DNA of 64,000 bases, taken from assembly GCA_024998625.1 (NCBI GenBank), contig JACOEL010000004.1, positions 1-64,000 on the forward strand. Direction: 5' to 3'. The position numbers and the translations under genes were made by a program. The stretch comes from Nitrospira sp. (GTDB lineage Bacteria; Nitrospirota; Nitrospiria; Nitrospirales; Nitrospiraceae). A model generated the notes under the pieces. The model searched no databases. It saw nothing but the letters and a program-made list of their open reading frames with translations, and had not been told where the DNA came from. Below, in pieces: positions 1-9,168 of this stretch (within the stretch, counting starts at the first letter, position 1; each line of letters begins with the position of its first letter).

Positions 1-32
1 CAGCCCAGGAACAGAGGTCCGCGTGGAAACGG

Positions 33-50
33 GAATTAATCAGACCTTCC
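33..50. repeat. Right terminal inverted repeat of an IS5-like element (element body lies upstream of the window)
   Basis: GAATTAATCAGACCTTCC at 33-50, identical to the right TIR of the MITE at 40862-40879; immediately followed by CTAG, a YTAR-type target. Confidence 0.6.
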
Positions 51-119
51 CTAGCTGCTTTGACGTAGTATCGATGTCAGTACGGGTGGCGACAATGATC
101 GATTGCTGGAGGTAGGGAG

Positions 120-890
120 ATGAAAGCCGTGATTTTAGCTGGGGGATTGGGAACTCGATTGTCCGAGGAAACCGTGCTTCGTCCAAAACCGATGGTTGAA
201 ATCGGCGGTAAGCCAATTCTCTGGCATATCATGCAAATTCATGCGGTGTATGGGGTGACTGAGTTTATTATCGCCCTTGGCTACAAAGGGGAAATGATCA
301 AAGAGTACTTCCTGAATTTCTTTGCCATCAACAATGACTTGTCGGTGGATCTTTCCACAGGGAAAACGACAATCCATGATGGAAACCAACCGAAGTGGAC
401 CGTTCACCTGGCTGATACAGGACAGACGACGCAGACGGGTGGACGGGTAAGACGTTTGAGAAAATGGCTAGAAAACGATGAAACATTCATGTTGACGTAC
501 GGAGACGGCGTGGCGGATCTGAATATCAGCAAGTTGCTGGAGTTTCATCGTTCCCATGGGAAAATTGCAACCATGACTTCGGTCCGGTCCCCAGCGAGAT
601 TTGGTCGGATTGGGTTTGACGGCGACCGAGTGACTGAGTTTTTTGAGAAGCCTGAGTCTGGGGAGGGGTGGATCAACGGCGGATTTTTTGTCCTCAACAC
701 AAAGGCCTTGGACTATATTGATGGTGATCATACGGCTTGGGAGCGTGAGCCTGTCGAACGCCTCGCTCACGCCGGCGAGATGGTAGGGTATAAACACTAC
801 GGATTCTGGTCGTGCATGGATACCCTAAAGGAAAAAAGTTACCTGGAGGAGTTGTGGAATTCTGGGAAGGCTCCCTGGAAGATATGGTGA
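120..890 (+). CDS. rfbF: Glucose-1-phosphate cytidylyltransferase
   Basis: MKAVILAGGLGTRLSEETVLRPKPMVEIGGKPILWHIM nucleotidyltransferase signature; full-length 256 aa. Confidence 0.93.
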   Translation: MKAVILAGGLGTRLSEETVLRPKPMVEIGGKPILWHIMQIHAVYGVTEFIIALGYKGEMIKEYFLNFFAINNDLSVDLSTGKTTIHDGNQPKWTVHLADTGQTTQTGGRVRRLRKWLENDETFMLTYGDGVADLNISKLLEFHRSHGKIATMTSVRSPARFGRIGFDGDRVTEFFEKPESGEGWINGGFFVLNTKALDYIDGDHTAWEREPVERLAHAGEMVGYKHYGFWSCMDTLKEKSYLEELWNSGKAPWKIW

Positions 891-968
891 CGATAACGAA
901 TAGACGAATTCAGAAATGCATAACGCCGCGGACTTTTGGCGGCATCGTGCGTCAGCAAAGAGGAGCAA

Positions 969-2108
969 ATGTCAATGACCGCTGATACATCTTTGTTCGC
1001 ACAGGCAGAGGCATGGTTGGATGAAGATTGGGCACGAATGGAGAAGACGCTGGGCCCTCGATTGGAGGCGTTTCGCGGGAAGCATATTCTTGTCACGGGG
1101 GCAGCGGGATTTCTCGGGTTTGGCTTCCTCCATTTTTTTTCGTATCTCAATCGGAACCTCTTAAAGACCGGGCGTGTGTCCATTGTCGCCGCCGACAATT
1201 ATATTCGGGGTTGCCCACGCTGGCTGACTGAGTTAGTCGCTGCAAGCCCCGACATACAGCTGGTCCGACAAGACATTACCAAGCCCTGGGTAGGACCAGC
1301 AGGTGATCGCTTTGATTTCATTATTCATGGCGCATCCATAGCCAGCCCCAAAGTGTATCGACAATACCCGTTGGAAACTTTGGATACGAATATCTCAGGC
1401 TTACGACACATGCTCGAGCTTGCCAAGAGTCATCGGGCTGAAAGTATCCTGTATTTCAGTTCAAGTGAGATTTATGGTGATCCGCCGGCGCATGAAATTC
1501 CAACGAATGAGGCCTATCGTGGCAATGTGTCATGTATCGGTCCTAGGGCGTGTTATGACGAATCGAAGCGTTTGGGCGAGACGCTGTGCTATCTGTACTA
1601 CCAGCAATACGGGGTGCGCGCGAAGATCGTCCGACCGTTTAATAACTTTGGCCCAGGATTGCGTCTGGCCGACGGCCGTGTGTTGCCTGATTTTTGTCGC
1701 GATATTCTGGCCGATCGCGATATCGTCCTTCGTTCGGATGGGAGTCCGACACGCACGTTTTGTTATGTCTCGGATGCTCTGACCGGATATCTCTTGACCC
1801 TGTTATCATCGCATCATGCCGAACCGTTCAATATCGGCAGTGATTCGCCTGAACTTTCAATGCGTGACCTTGGACGTATGTTGCTGGAGGTGGCCGGTAG
1901 TGATCGGAAAGTTATCCATTCGCCCAGTGAGGAAGCCGACTATCTGACGGATAATCCCAACCGCCGCTGCCCGAATCTTGCGAAGTCTCGATCACTTCTC
2001 GGCTATACCCCGCAGGTTGATCTCCGGTTCGGACTGGGCAGAATGCTGCAGTGGTACAAGCGGTTCGTGGGCTTGGAGGAGCTGGCAAAAGATGAACGTG
2101 TCGGCTAG
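969..2108 (+). CDS. NAD-dependent epimerase/dehydratase (extended SDR, UDP-glucuronate decarboxylase-like)
   Basis: GAAGFLGFG Rossmann motif, YDESK catalytic motif; start chosen at 969 with AGGAG upstream. Confidence 0.85.
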   Translation: MSMTADTSLFAQAEAWLDEDWARMEKTLGPRLEAFRGKHILVTGAAGFLGFGFLHFFSYLNRNLLKTGRVSIVAADNYIRGCPRWLTELVAASPDIQLVRQDITKPWVGPAGDRFDFIIHGASIASPKVYRQYPLETLDTNISGLRHMLELAKSHRAESILYFSSSEIYGDPPAHEIPTNEAYRGNVSCIGPRACYDESKRLGETLCYLYYQQYGVRAKIVRPFNNFGPGLRLADGRVLPDFCRDILADRDIVLRSDGSPTRTFCYVSDALTGYLLTLLSSHHAEPFNIGSDSPELSMRDLGRMLLEVAGSDRKVIHSPSEEADYLTDNPNRRCPNLAKSRSLLGYTPQVDLRFGLGRMLQWYKRFVGLEELAKDERVG

Positions 2109-2121
2109 CCATAAGGTGACC

Positions 2122-3483
2122 ATGAAGATATCAGTGATGGGGACAGGATACGTGGGGCTTGTATCAGGGACTTGCTTGGCAGAGCGTGGTCACCTGGTGA
2201 CCTGTATTGATATCAGGTCTGAGGTGGTACAGGAAATTAACGCCGGACGTCCACCGATTCATGAAATAGGATTAGCTAATTTACTTCGCTCGGTGTGCGA
2301 CAAGGGAATGTTGTCTGCCACCACGGATGCAAAGACTGCCATTCTCGATTCCGATGTAACTCTGATCTGCGTTGGTACGCCCACGGTGGATGGTCGGATG
2401 GACATGTCGCAAATTGTGGCTGCCGCAAAGGAAGTCGGATCAGCTCTAGCGAGCAAACGTGGGTACCATGTTGTGGCAGTGAAGAGTACGGTATTACCTG
2501 GAACCACCGAGGGACCGGTGAAGGCCGCCATTGAGTCTCACTCGGGCAAGAAAGTAGGGGATGGCTGGGGCTTGTGCATGAATCCGGAGTTTTTGAGGGA
2601 AGGTCGTGCTGTCGAGGACTTTCGTGTTCCGGACCGCATTGTGGTCGGTGCCACAGACTCCCTGACTGCAGAGGTGTTTCTAAAAGTCTATGCCGATTTC
2701 ACCTGTCCTAAATTGGTGACAACCCCGCGCACGGCTGAGATGATTAAGTATGTATCAAATTCCCTGCTTGCCACGATGATTTCATTCTCGAATGAAATTG
2801 GCAATATGTGTTCCGCGGTACCAGGTGTCGACGCACGTTTGGTGTGGAAGGGGGTGCATCTTGATCGGCGGCTTACGCCGATCAATGGACAGGTAGGTGG
2901 GGCGGCAGGAGTAACGGAGTATCTTTGGCATGGTTTGGGGTTTGGGGGCAGTTGTTTCCCGAAAGATGTGGCGGCGCTTCGAAGCTTTGGGCGTACGGTT
3001 GGCGAGCAGACTCGGATGTTGGACGCCGTGCTGGACATTAATGCCGACCAGCCTCTCCGAATGGTTGCCCTGCTGGAAAAAGAGTTGAACCTGGCAGGCA
3101 AGACGGTGGCCGTGCTTGGCCTCGCATTCAAACCTGGAACGGATGATTTGCGGGAGTCACCGGCCTTGCCCTTGGTGGCTGAGCTTCGGAAGAAAGGTGC
3201 GAAGGTGCTCGCCCATGACCCCATTGCAATGCCTCATGCGAAGAAGCGACCGGAATTCAGGGATGTCGTGTTTGCTGAAGATTGGGCTGAGGCTTTGAGA
3301 AAGAGCGACGCCTGTTGTCTCGTGACGGCGTGGCCAGAGTATCGAAATATTCAGCCGACTGATTTTTCAAAATTGATGACCAGTGCTCTCGTGATCGACG
3401 GCCGCGGCGTATTCGAGCCTGCATCAATGGCCGCGGCAGGGGTCGTGTGGCGCGGCGTCGGATTCACACCAGTATCTACATAG
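2122..3483 (+). CDS. UDP-glucose/GDP-mannose dehydrogenase family protein
   Basis: MKISVMGTGYVGLVSGTCLAERGH N-terminus; GFGGSCFPKD catalytic Cys motif. Confidence 0.93.
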   Translation: MKISVMGTGYVGLVSGTCLAERGHLVTCIDIRSEVVQEINAGRPPIHEIGLANLLRSVCDKGMLSATTDAKTAILDSDVTLICVGTPTVDGRMDMSQIVAAAKEVGSALASKRGYHVVAVKSTVLPGTTEGPVKAAIESHSGKKVGDGWGLCMNPEFLREGRAVEDFRVPDRIVVGATDSLTAEVFLKVYADFTCPKLVTTPRTAEMIKYVSNSLLATMISFSNEIGNMCSAVPGVDARLVWKGVHLDRRLTPINGQVGGAAGVTEYLWHGLGFGGSCFPKDVAALRSFGRTVGEQTRMLDAVLDINADQPLRMVALLEKELNLAGKTVAVLGLAFKPGTDDLRESPALPLVAELRKKGAKVLAHDPIAMPHAKKRPEFRDVVFAEDWAEALRKSDACCLVTAWPEYRNIQPTDFSKLMTSALVIDGRGVFEPASMAAAGVVWRGVGFTPVST

Positions 3484-3548
3484 GTAGTGACACTCTTGAG
3501 TGACTGCACGCCCGTATCGTTATCGTCCTAGCCAAAGGAGAACAGGTC

Positions 3549-4784
3549 ATGCTTCGTGACGGATGTCGATTTTGTGGGACGCCTCTGCAGCACGTCTTTC
3601 TTGATCTGGGCATGTCTCCATTGGCCAACTCATATCTGAAGGCCCATCAACTAAACCAGATGGAGCCATTTTATCCGTTGCGGGCATTTGTGTGTGAGCG
3701 GTGCCTGCTAGTCCAATTGGAAGAATTTGAGAGCCCGGACCACATCTTCTCCGATTACGCATATTTCTCTTCGTTCTCCGACGTGTTTCTCCAACATGCC
3801 AGAGATTACGTCGATATGGCCGTGAAACGATTCTCGCTGAGTGCCCAAAGTTATGTTGTGGAGATCGCGAGCAATGACGGCTATCTACTGCAAAATTTTG
3901 TCGCACGAGGCATTCGCGTGTTGGGGGTCGAACCGGCCAAGAATGTGGCTGAAGTGGCCGTCAAGAAGGGTATTCCGTCCTGTGTGAAGTTTTTCGGGAC
4001 TCAGACGGCACGAGAGTTAGTGGCGGAGGAAAGGCGTCCTGACTTGATCATCGGCAATAATGTCTTGGCGCATGTGCCGGACCTGAATGATTTCGTCGGA
4101 GGGCTCAAGATCCTCTTGGCGCCTGAGGGGATTATCACGATTGAGTTTCCTCATCTGATGCATCTCATGGGACTGAATCAGTTCGATACGATTTACCATG
4201 AGCATTTTTCCTACTTTTCACTAACTACCGTGAATCAGGTCTTCGCGAAACATGGCTTGACCATTTTCGACGTCGATGAAATATCGACGCATGGTGGTTC
4301 GTTGCGAATCTATGCTCGTCATGATGGGCATCATTCAAATCCGGTGACCGAGCGGTTGATGGCCTTGAAGAAGAAGGAAGAATCACAGGGATTTGCGACC
4401 CTCCCTCACTATCTTTCCTTTTCTGAGAAAGCCCGAGAGACGAAACGAGCGCTTCTTGAGTTCCTGATTCGGGTAAGACGTGAAGGGAAATCAGTAGTCG
4501 CATATGGCGCCGCGGCGAAGGCCAGTACACTGCTCAATTATTGTGGGGTACGCCAGGACTTTGTCGACTACCTCGTGGATAGAAGTACATACAAACAGGG
4601 ACATTGGCTACCTGGGGTACATATTCCCATTCATGACCCAGAACACATCAAGGAAACAAAGCCCGACTATGTGCTGATTCTTGCCTGGAATCTCAAAGAT
4701 GAAATCATGAAGCAAATGAGCTACGTTCGAAATTGGGGCGGGCAGTTTGTAGTGCCGATTCCAGAAGTTCGAATATGTCCCTGA
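3549..4784 (+). CDS. Class I SAM-dependent C-methyltransferase with N-terminal zinc-binding domain (NDP-hexose C-methyltransferase type)
   Basis: CRFCGTPLQHVFLDLGMSPLANSYL ... CERCLLVQLE zinc-binding domain; EIASNDGYLLQNF; C-terminal YGAAAKASTLLNYCG domain. Confidence 0.88.
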   Translation: MLRDGCRFCGTPLQHVFLDLGMSPLANSYLKAHQLNQMEPFYPLRAFVCERCLLVQLEEFESPDHIFSDYAYFSSFSDVFLQHARDYVDMAVKRFSLSAQSYVVEIASNDGYLLQNFVARGIRVLGVEPAKNVAEVAVKKGIPSCVKFFGTQTARELVAEERRPDLIIGNNVLAHVPDLNDFVGGLKILLAPEGIITIEFPHLMHLMGLNQFDTIYHEHFSYFSLTTVNQVFAKHGLTIFDVDEISTHGGSLRIYARHDGHHSNPVTERLMALKKKEESQGFATLPHYLSFSEKARETKRALLEFLIRVRREGKSVVAYGAAAKASTLLNYCGVRQDFVDYLVDRSTYKQGHWLPGVHIPIHDPEHIKETKPDYVLILAWNLKDEIMKQMSYVRNWGGQFVVPIPEVRICP

Positions 4785-4814
4785 TCGACGTGTGGGGGGG
4801 GAAGGCTACGTGAC

Positions 4815-6149
4815 GTGAAGAGTTCTGGTGTAAGCAGAGTTCTACCGGACGGGTACGGCGAGGAGATGTATCGATTTATCTCTGAACTTTATCCGATCTG
4901 TCGAAGTATTACTGGACAGGGTATCCGGGAGACGCTCGGGCGCATTCAACAGCATATTCCATTGAGCATAACTGCCGTGCCAAGCGGAACGCAGGTGTTT
5001 GATTGGACGGTCCCGCTCGAGTGGAATATTCGGGATGCATACGTGGCTGATCAGCAGGGAGTGCGAATTATTGATTTCAAGCAATCCAACTTGCATGTGG
5101 TAAGTTATAGCACTCCGATTGCAGCCCGTATGCCGCTGCGCGAGCTCAAAGCACACCTCTTCACGCTACCAGATCATCCAGATTGGATCCCCTACAGAAC
5201 GTCCTATTACAAAGAGTCTTGGGGATTCTGTTTGAGCCATCGTCAATATCTTGAACTTCGTGATGAGGACTACGACGTCGTGATTGACTCGTCTTTGAAA
5301 CCTGGGCACCTCACCTATGGCGAATACTATTTGCCCGGGGACACTGCAGATGAGGTGCTCATTTCATGTCATGCCTGCCATCCATCCTTGTGTAATGACA
5401 ACTTATCAGGAATTGCGGTGGCGACGTTCTTGGCTAAATCGTTACTGACGGTCTCACGTCGATACTCATATCGTTTCCTCTTCCTTCCGGTTACTATCGG
5501 GGCGATCACCTGGCTGGCTCTCAACCAGCAGAAAGTGTTCAACATCAAGCATGGCTTTGTCCTGACCGGCGTGGGTGATGAGGGGGGCTTCACCTATAAG
5601 AAAAGTCGAAATGGTCATGCCGACATTGATGCGGCATTTGTCCATGTCTTACGACATTCAGGAGAGTCGTTTGAGGTCACGGAATTTATCCCATATGGAT
5701 ACGATGAGCGCCAGTACTGTTCACCGGGGTTTAACCTTCCCGTCGGATGTTTCATGCGCCGGGCGAATGGAGGGTATCCGGAGTATCACACGTCCGCTGA
5801 CAATCTTGATTTTGTCAAACCGACAACACTGTTTCGATCTCTCCAAGTAGTGCAGTCAGTCGTAGAGGTGTTGGAGTCAAATAGACGGTACGTCAATACG
5901 TCCCCCTGTTGCGAACCGCAGCTAGGCAAGCGTGGTCTTTATCGCACAATCGGAGGAAACGTCACGGGGCGGAGTGCGGAAATGGCTCTTCTCTGGGTCT
6001 TGAATCTATCTGACGGGGCGCACACCTTGTTGCAAATAGCTGAGCGAGCGGGGTTGCCCTTTTCAACCATTAAGCTAGCCGCTGATGCGTTGGAAGGTCA
6101 GGGATTGCTGAGTCCTGCTGGTTTGAGTGCCGAGAGCGTGCGCAGATAG
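4815..6149 (+). CDS. DUF4910/DUF2172-type M28-like aminopeptidase with C-terminal winged-helix domain
   Basis: LISCHACHPSLCNDNLSG, LPVTIGAITWL, PEYHTSADN motifs typical of this family. Confidence 0.82.
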   Translation: MKSSGVSRVLPDGYGEEMYRFISELYPICRSITGQGIRETLGRIQQHIPLSITAVPSGTQVFDWTVPLEWNIRDAYVADQQGVRIIDFKQSNLHVVSYSTPIAARMPLRELKAHLFTLPDHPDWIPYRTSYYKESWGFCLSHRQYLELRDEDYDVVIDSSLKPGHLTYGEYYLPGDTADEVLISCHACHPSLCNDNLSGIAVATFLAKSLLTVSRRYSYRFLFLPVTIGAITWLALNQQKVFNIKHGFVLTGVGDEGGFTYKKSRNGHADIDAAFVHVLRHSGESFEVTEFIPYGYDERQYCSPGFNLPVGCFMRRANGGYPEYHTSADNLDFVKPTTLFRSLQVVQSVVEVLESNRRYVNTSPCCEPQLGKRGLYRTIGGNVTGRSAEMALLWVLNLSDGAHTLLQIAERAGLPFSTIKLAADALEGQGLLSPAGLSAESVRR

Positions 6150-6285
6150 GAATCAGAACTCGCAGTGATCCTCGTCTCATCGCGATGGCTCTTGAAGGAT
6201 GTGCAGGTGTTTGGGAGTGAGCGCCGCGTCGCGGTCCAGTTGCGAACGCGCATCATCACGCGCGTAACGCCAAAGGAGGTAACGA

Positions 6286-7227
6286 ATGAATAACACAATT
6301 TACTATGATGCCCAATTGACTGATGACGAGAGAAGAAAGCTGATTTTTGAAGGTCAGTTGGTAGCGTATTCACCTCGAGAACATTCCCTAGCGTTGGTGG
6401 CCCATGCGCGCAAGTTGATCGAAGAAGCTTTTTCCCCGCTCGATCCTGAGACCGCGCAATATCACATGCCGGTTGAGCAATATGCTGAAGTGCTAGGTAA
6501 GCTGAAGCCACACTTTATTCATCACCCGGATTCCAAGAAACACCTGAGAGGGTTGTTGACGGAGATGGGAGCTGATCCAGAGAAAACGTATTTTGATGTT
6601 CCCAAAATGCGAAGTTCAACCAGCGATAACTATTTGACGACCGGGATAGCGTATGCGTGGCATCCGCACCGGGATACCTGGTATTCAGCTCCGCCCTGTC
6701 AAATCAACTGGTGGATTCCTATTTACGATATCCGTTCGGATAATGCGATGGCCTTTCATCCCAAGTACTGGAATCAGGCTGTGAAGAATGATTCTCGTAG
6801 CCACAATTACTACGAGTGGAACAAACAACATCGGGGCGGACATGTCTCCCAATTTCTGAAAGCCGATCCTCGACCTCTTTCCAAGCCTATTGAAACGATC
6901 GAGATGGATCCTCAAATTCGCATCATTGTTCCTGCGGGCGGAATTATTCTGTTTTCAGCGGCTCAGCTGCATTCGAGTGTGCCGAACACCTCCGGCAAGA
7001 CCCGATTCAGTATCGATTTCCGTGTGGTGAATGTGGATGATGCCGCCGCTCGCCGTGGGGCACCTCATGTTGATGAGGAATGCACCGGGACGACCATGCG
7101 AGACTACCTGCGCGGAACAGACTTGTCCCAGATCCCTGCCGAGATCGTCGCGCTCTACGATGATGGCGCGCGGGAAAACGGCGAGTTGCAGTATAAGCCG
7201 AAGGATGTCCCCACTCCGTCTCTGTAA
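6286..7227 (+). CDS. Fe(II)/2-oxoglutarate-dependent dioxygenase-like (phytanoyl-CoA dioxygenase-type) protein
   Basis: Possible HxD in WHPHRDTW; distal His/Arg in FSAAQLHSSVPNTSGKTRFSIDFR; RBS AAAGGAGGT upstream. Confidence 0.55.
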   Translation: MNNTIYYDAQLTDDERRKLIFEGQLVAYSPREHSLALVAHARKLIEEAFSPLDPETAQYHMPVEQYAEVLGKLKPHFIHHPDSKKHLRGLLTEMGADPEKTYFDVPKMRSSTSDNYLTTGIAYAWHPHRDTWYSAPPCQINWWIPIYDIRSDNAMAFHPKYWNQAVKNDSRSHNYYEWNKQHRGGHVSQFLKADPRPLSKPIETIEMDPQIRIIVPAGGIILFSAAQLHSSVPNTSGKTRFSIDFRVVNVDDAAARRGAPHVDEECTGTTMRDYLRGTDLSQIPAEIVALYDDGARENGELQYKPKDVPTPSL

Positions 7228-7240
7228 ACCTATTGCTGCT

Positions 7241-8170
7241 ATGCCAAATCTTAATCGGTGGCTTGGCCAAAGAATTCTCGTCACGGGCGGCAGTGGGTTT
7301 CTCGGATCACATCTATGTCGACGTTTACTCGAGCTGGGGGTGGAGGTACACGCGACTTCACGTGTTGAGCGGACCTCGAATCCGGGTGGGCCGATTTGGT
7401 GGCAGGTCGATCTTACGGCCATCGATCGTGTGCGGAAACTATTGACGGACCTGAATCCTATGGTGGTGTACCATTTGGCTGGGTCTGCTGGCGCGAAGCC
7501 GAACCTGGATCTCGTATTACCCACCCTTGAAGGACTTGTGATTAGCGCTGTTAATATACTTGTGGCGGGAACAGAGGCTGGCTGTGGGCGTATTGTGATG
7601 ACCGGATCACTTACCGAACCGGCTGGGGGCGAGCACGCACCGATTCCAAGTTCTCCTTATGCGGCGGCAAAATGGACGTCGAGCGCCTATACGCGAATGT
7701 TCCACTTGCTCTATCAGACGCCGACGGTGGTTCTTACTCCGTTCATGACATTCGGGCCCGGCCAAGACCGAAACAAAATTGTTCCGTCCGTCATTCTTTC
7801 ACTTCTCAGGCGAGAATCCCCCCGGCTTTCTTCCTGCCTCTGGGAGGTGGATTGGGTTTTTATTGATGATCTCGTGGAGGCGTTCCTGGCGGCCGCCGCA
7901 GTTCCAGACATTGAGGGGGGCTGTTTTGATGTGGGAACGGGAACTAACCGGACAGTCCGGTCGGTGGTCGAGCGGATTTTCGTACTGATGGAAGAGCAGA
8001 CGCAACCGCTATTCGGTATGTTGCCGGACCGCCCATCGGAACCGGTGCGAAGCGCCGATACAATGCAAACCTACCAACTCTTGAAATGGCGTGCCCAGAT
8101 TTCATTGGATGAGGGCTTGAAGCGGACGATTGCTTGGTACACTACTCATGCTGCTATGGGTCGTGCATGA
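7241..8170 (+). CDS. NAD-dependent epimerase/dehydratase
   Basis: RILVTGGSGFLGSHLCRRLLELG; SSPYAAAKW; internal Met chosen over track start because the upstream part overlaps the preceding CDS. Confidence 0.85.
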   Translation: MPNLNRWLGQRILVTGGSGFLGSHLCRRLLELGVEVHATSRVERTSNPGGPIWWQVDLTAIDRVRKLLTDLNPMVVYHLAGSAGAKPNLDLVLPTLEGLVISAVNILVAGTEAGCGRIVMTGSLTEPAGGEHAPIPSSPYAAAKWTSSAYTRMFHLLYQTPTVVLTPFMTFGPGQDRNKIVPSVILSLLRRESPRLSSCLWEVDWVFIDDLVEAFLAAAAVPDIEGGCFDVGTGTNRTVRSVVERIFVLMEEQTQPLFGMLPDRPSEPVRSADTMQTYQLLKWRAQISLDEGLKRTIAWYTTHAAMGRA

Positions 8171-9168
8171 CCGCCGCAGCAATGCAGCAGGTCCTGAAGT
8201 GGTATGCCAAGCGAAAAATTCGCGAGCTTTGTCCTTCGAGCATTGCGGACCAATTGTTGGGAGCACAGGGGGCTATTCATCAACTCTGGTCGATAGGGAT
8301 TGTCACTGGGGCATCGCCCTTGCGCCTTCGCCACGCGCCACGGGAATTTAATCCGGTACTAACTCGGGAAGATGTTTCGGACGTGAGGGCGTTGTTCGTC
8401 GCGGATCCGTTCTTGCTTCGAGTCGAGGATCTGTGGCACATGTTTTTCGAGGTTTACAATTTTGATGCGGATCGTGGTGAGATTGCCTGGGCCACTAGCA
8501 AGGATGGGTTCGCTTGGACCTATCAGAAAATTGTATTAAGGGAATCATTTCACCTGTCCTATCCCTACGTTTTCGAGTGGCACGGTCGATATTATATGAT
8601 TCCGGAAACCCACCAGACGGAGAGCGTACGTCTCTACGAAGCTCGGTTGTTTCCGACGAAGTGGGAGTGTACCGCCACGTTGCTCCAGGGCCATCGTTTC
8701 AATGACAGTTCGATCTTTTATTATCACGATCGATGGTGGCTATTCAGTGAAACCAATCCAATGTTGGCACACGATACGCTTCGCCTCTATCATGCTCCTG
8801 ATCTTCGAGGGCCTTGGCAGGAGCATCCTCGATCTCCGATCATTCAAGAGAACCCCCATATCGCAAGGCCGGCAGGACGGGTCGTGGTTGTCGAGGATCG
8901 CATCCTCAGGTTTGCGCAAGACTGTTTTCCGGTCTATGGGACAAGAGTACGGGCGTTCGAAATTATGGAGCTGACTTCTTCGACCTACCGTGAGCAGCCG
9001 GCTTCGCGTGGTCCATTATTCGGCCCAAGTTGGAGGCTCTGGACCCAAGGCGGGATGCATCATATCGATTCCCATCCTTTAGATTCCCATCAATGGATTG
9101 CCGCTGTGGATGGGTGGCGACAAGTTGGGTGGCCGATTCCTGAAGGGTGGCAGAGGGCGACGTGTTGA
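8167..9168 (+). CDS. Five-bladed beta-propeller (GH43/GIPC transferase N-terminal-like) protein
   Basis: Repeated propeller-like segments: VADPFLLRVEDLWHMFFEV, SYPYVFEWHGRYYMIPET, NDSSIFYYHDRWWLFSET. Confidence 0.65.
   Translation: MTAAAMQQVLKWYAKRKIRELCPSSIADQLLGAQGAIHQLWSIGIVTGASPLRLRHAPREFNPVLTREDVSDVRALFVADPFLLRVEDLWHMFFEVYNFDADRGEIAWATSKDGFAWTYQKIVLRESFHLSYPYVFEWHGRYYMIPETHQTESVRLYEARLFPTKWECTATLLQGHRFNDSSIFYYHDRWWLFSETNPMLAHDTLRLYHAPDLRGPWQEHPRSPIIQENPHIARPAGRVVVVEDRILRFAQDCFPVYGTRVRAFEIMELTSSTYREQPASRGPLFGPSWRLWTQGGMHHIDSHPLDSHQWIAAVDGWRQVGWPIPEGWQRATC

Noticed and set aside
2865-2890. Inverted repeat TTGATCGGC...GCCGATCAA
   Set aside because: Inside the UDP-sugar dehydrogenase coding sequence; codon usage explains it adequately
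6254-6275. ACGCGC...GCGCGT short hairpin before the 2OG-like gene
   Set aside because: 6-bp stem only, no conserved leader recognisable
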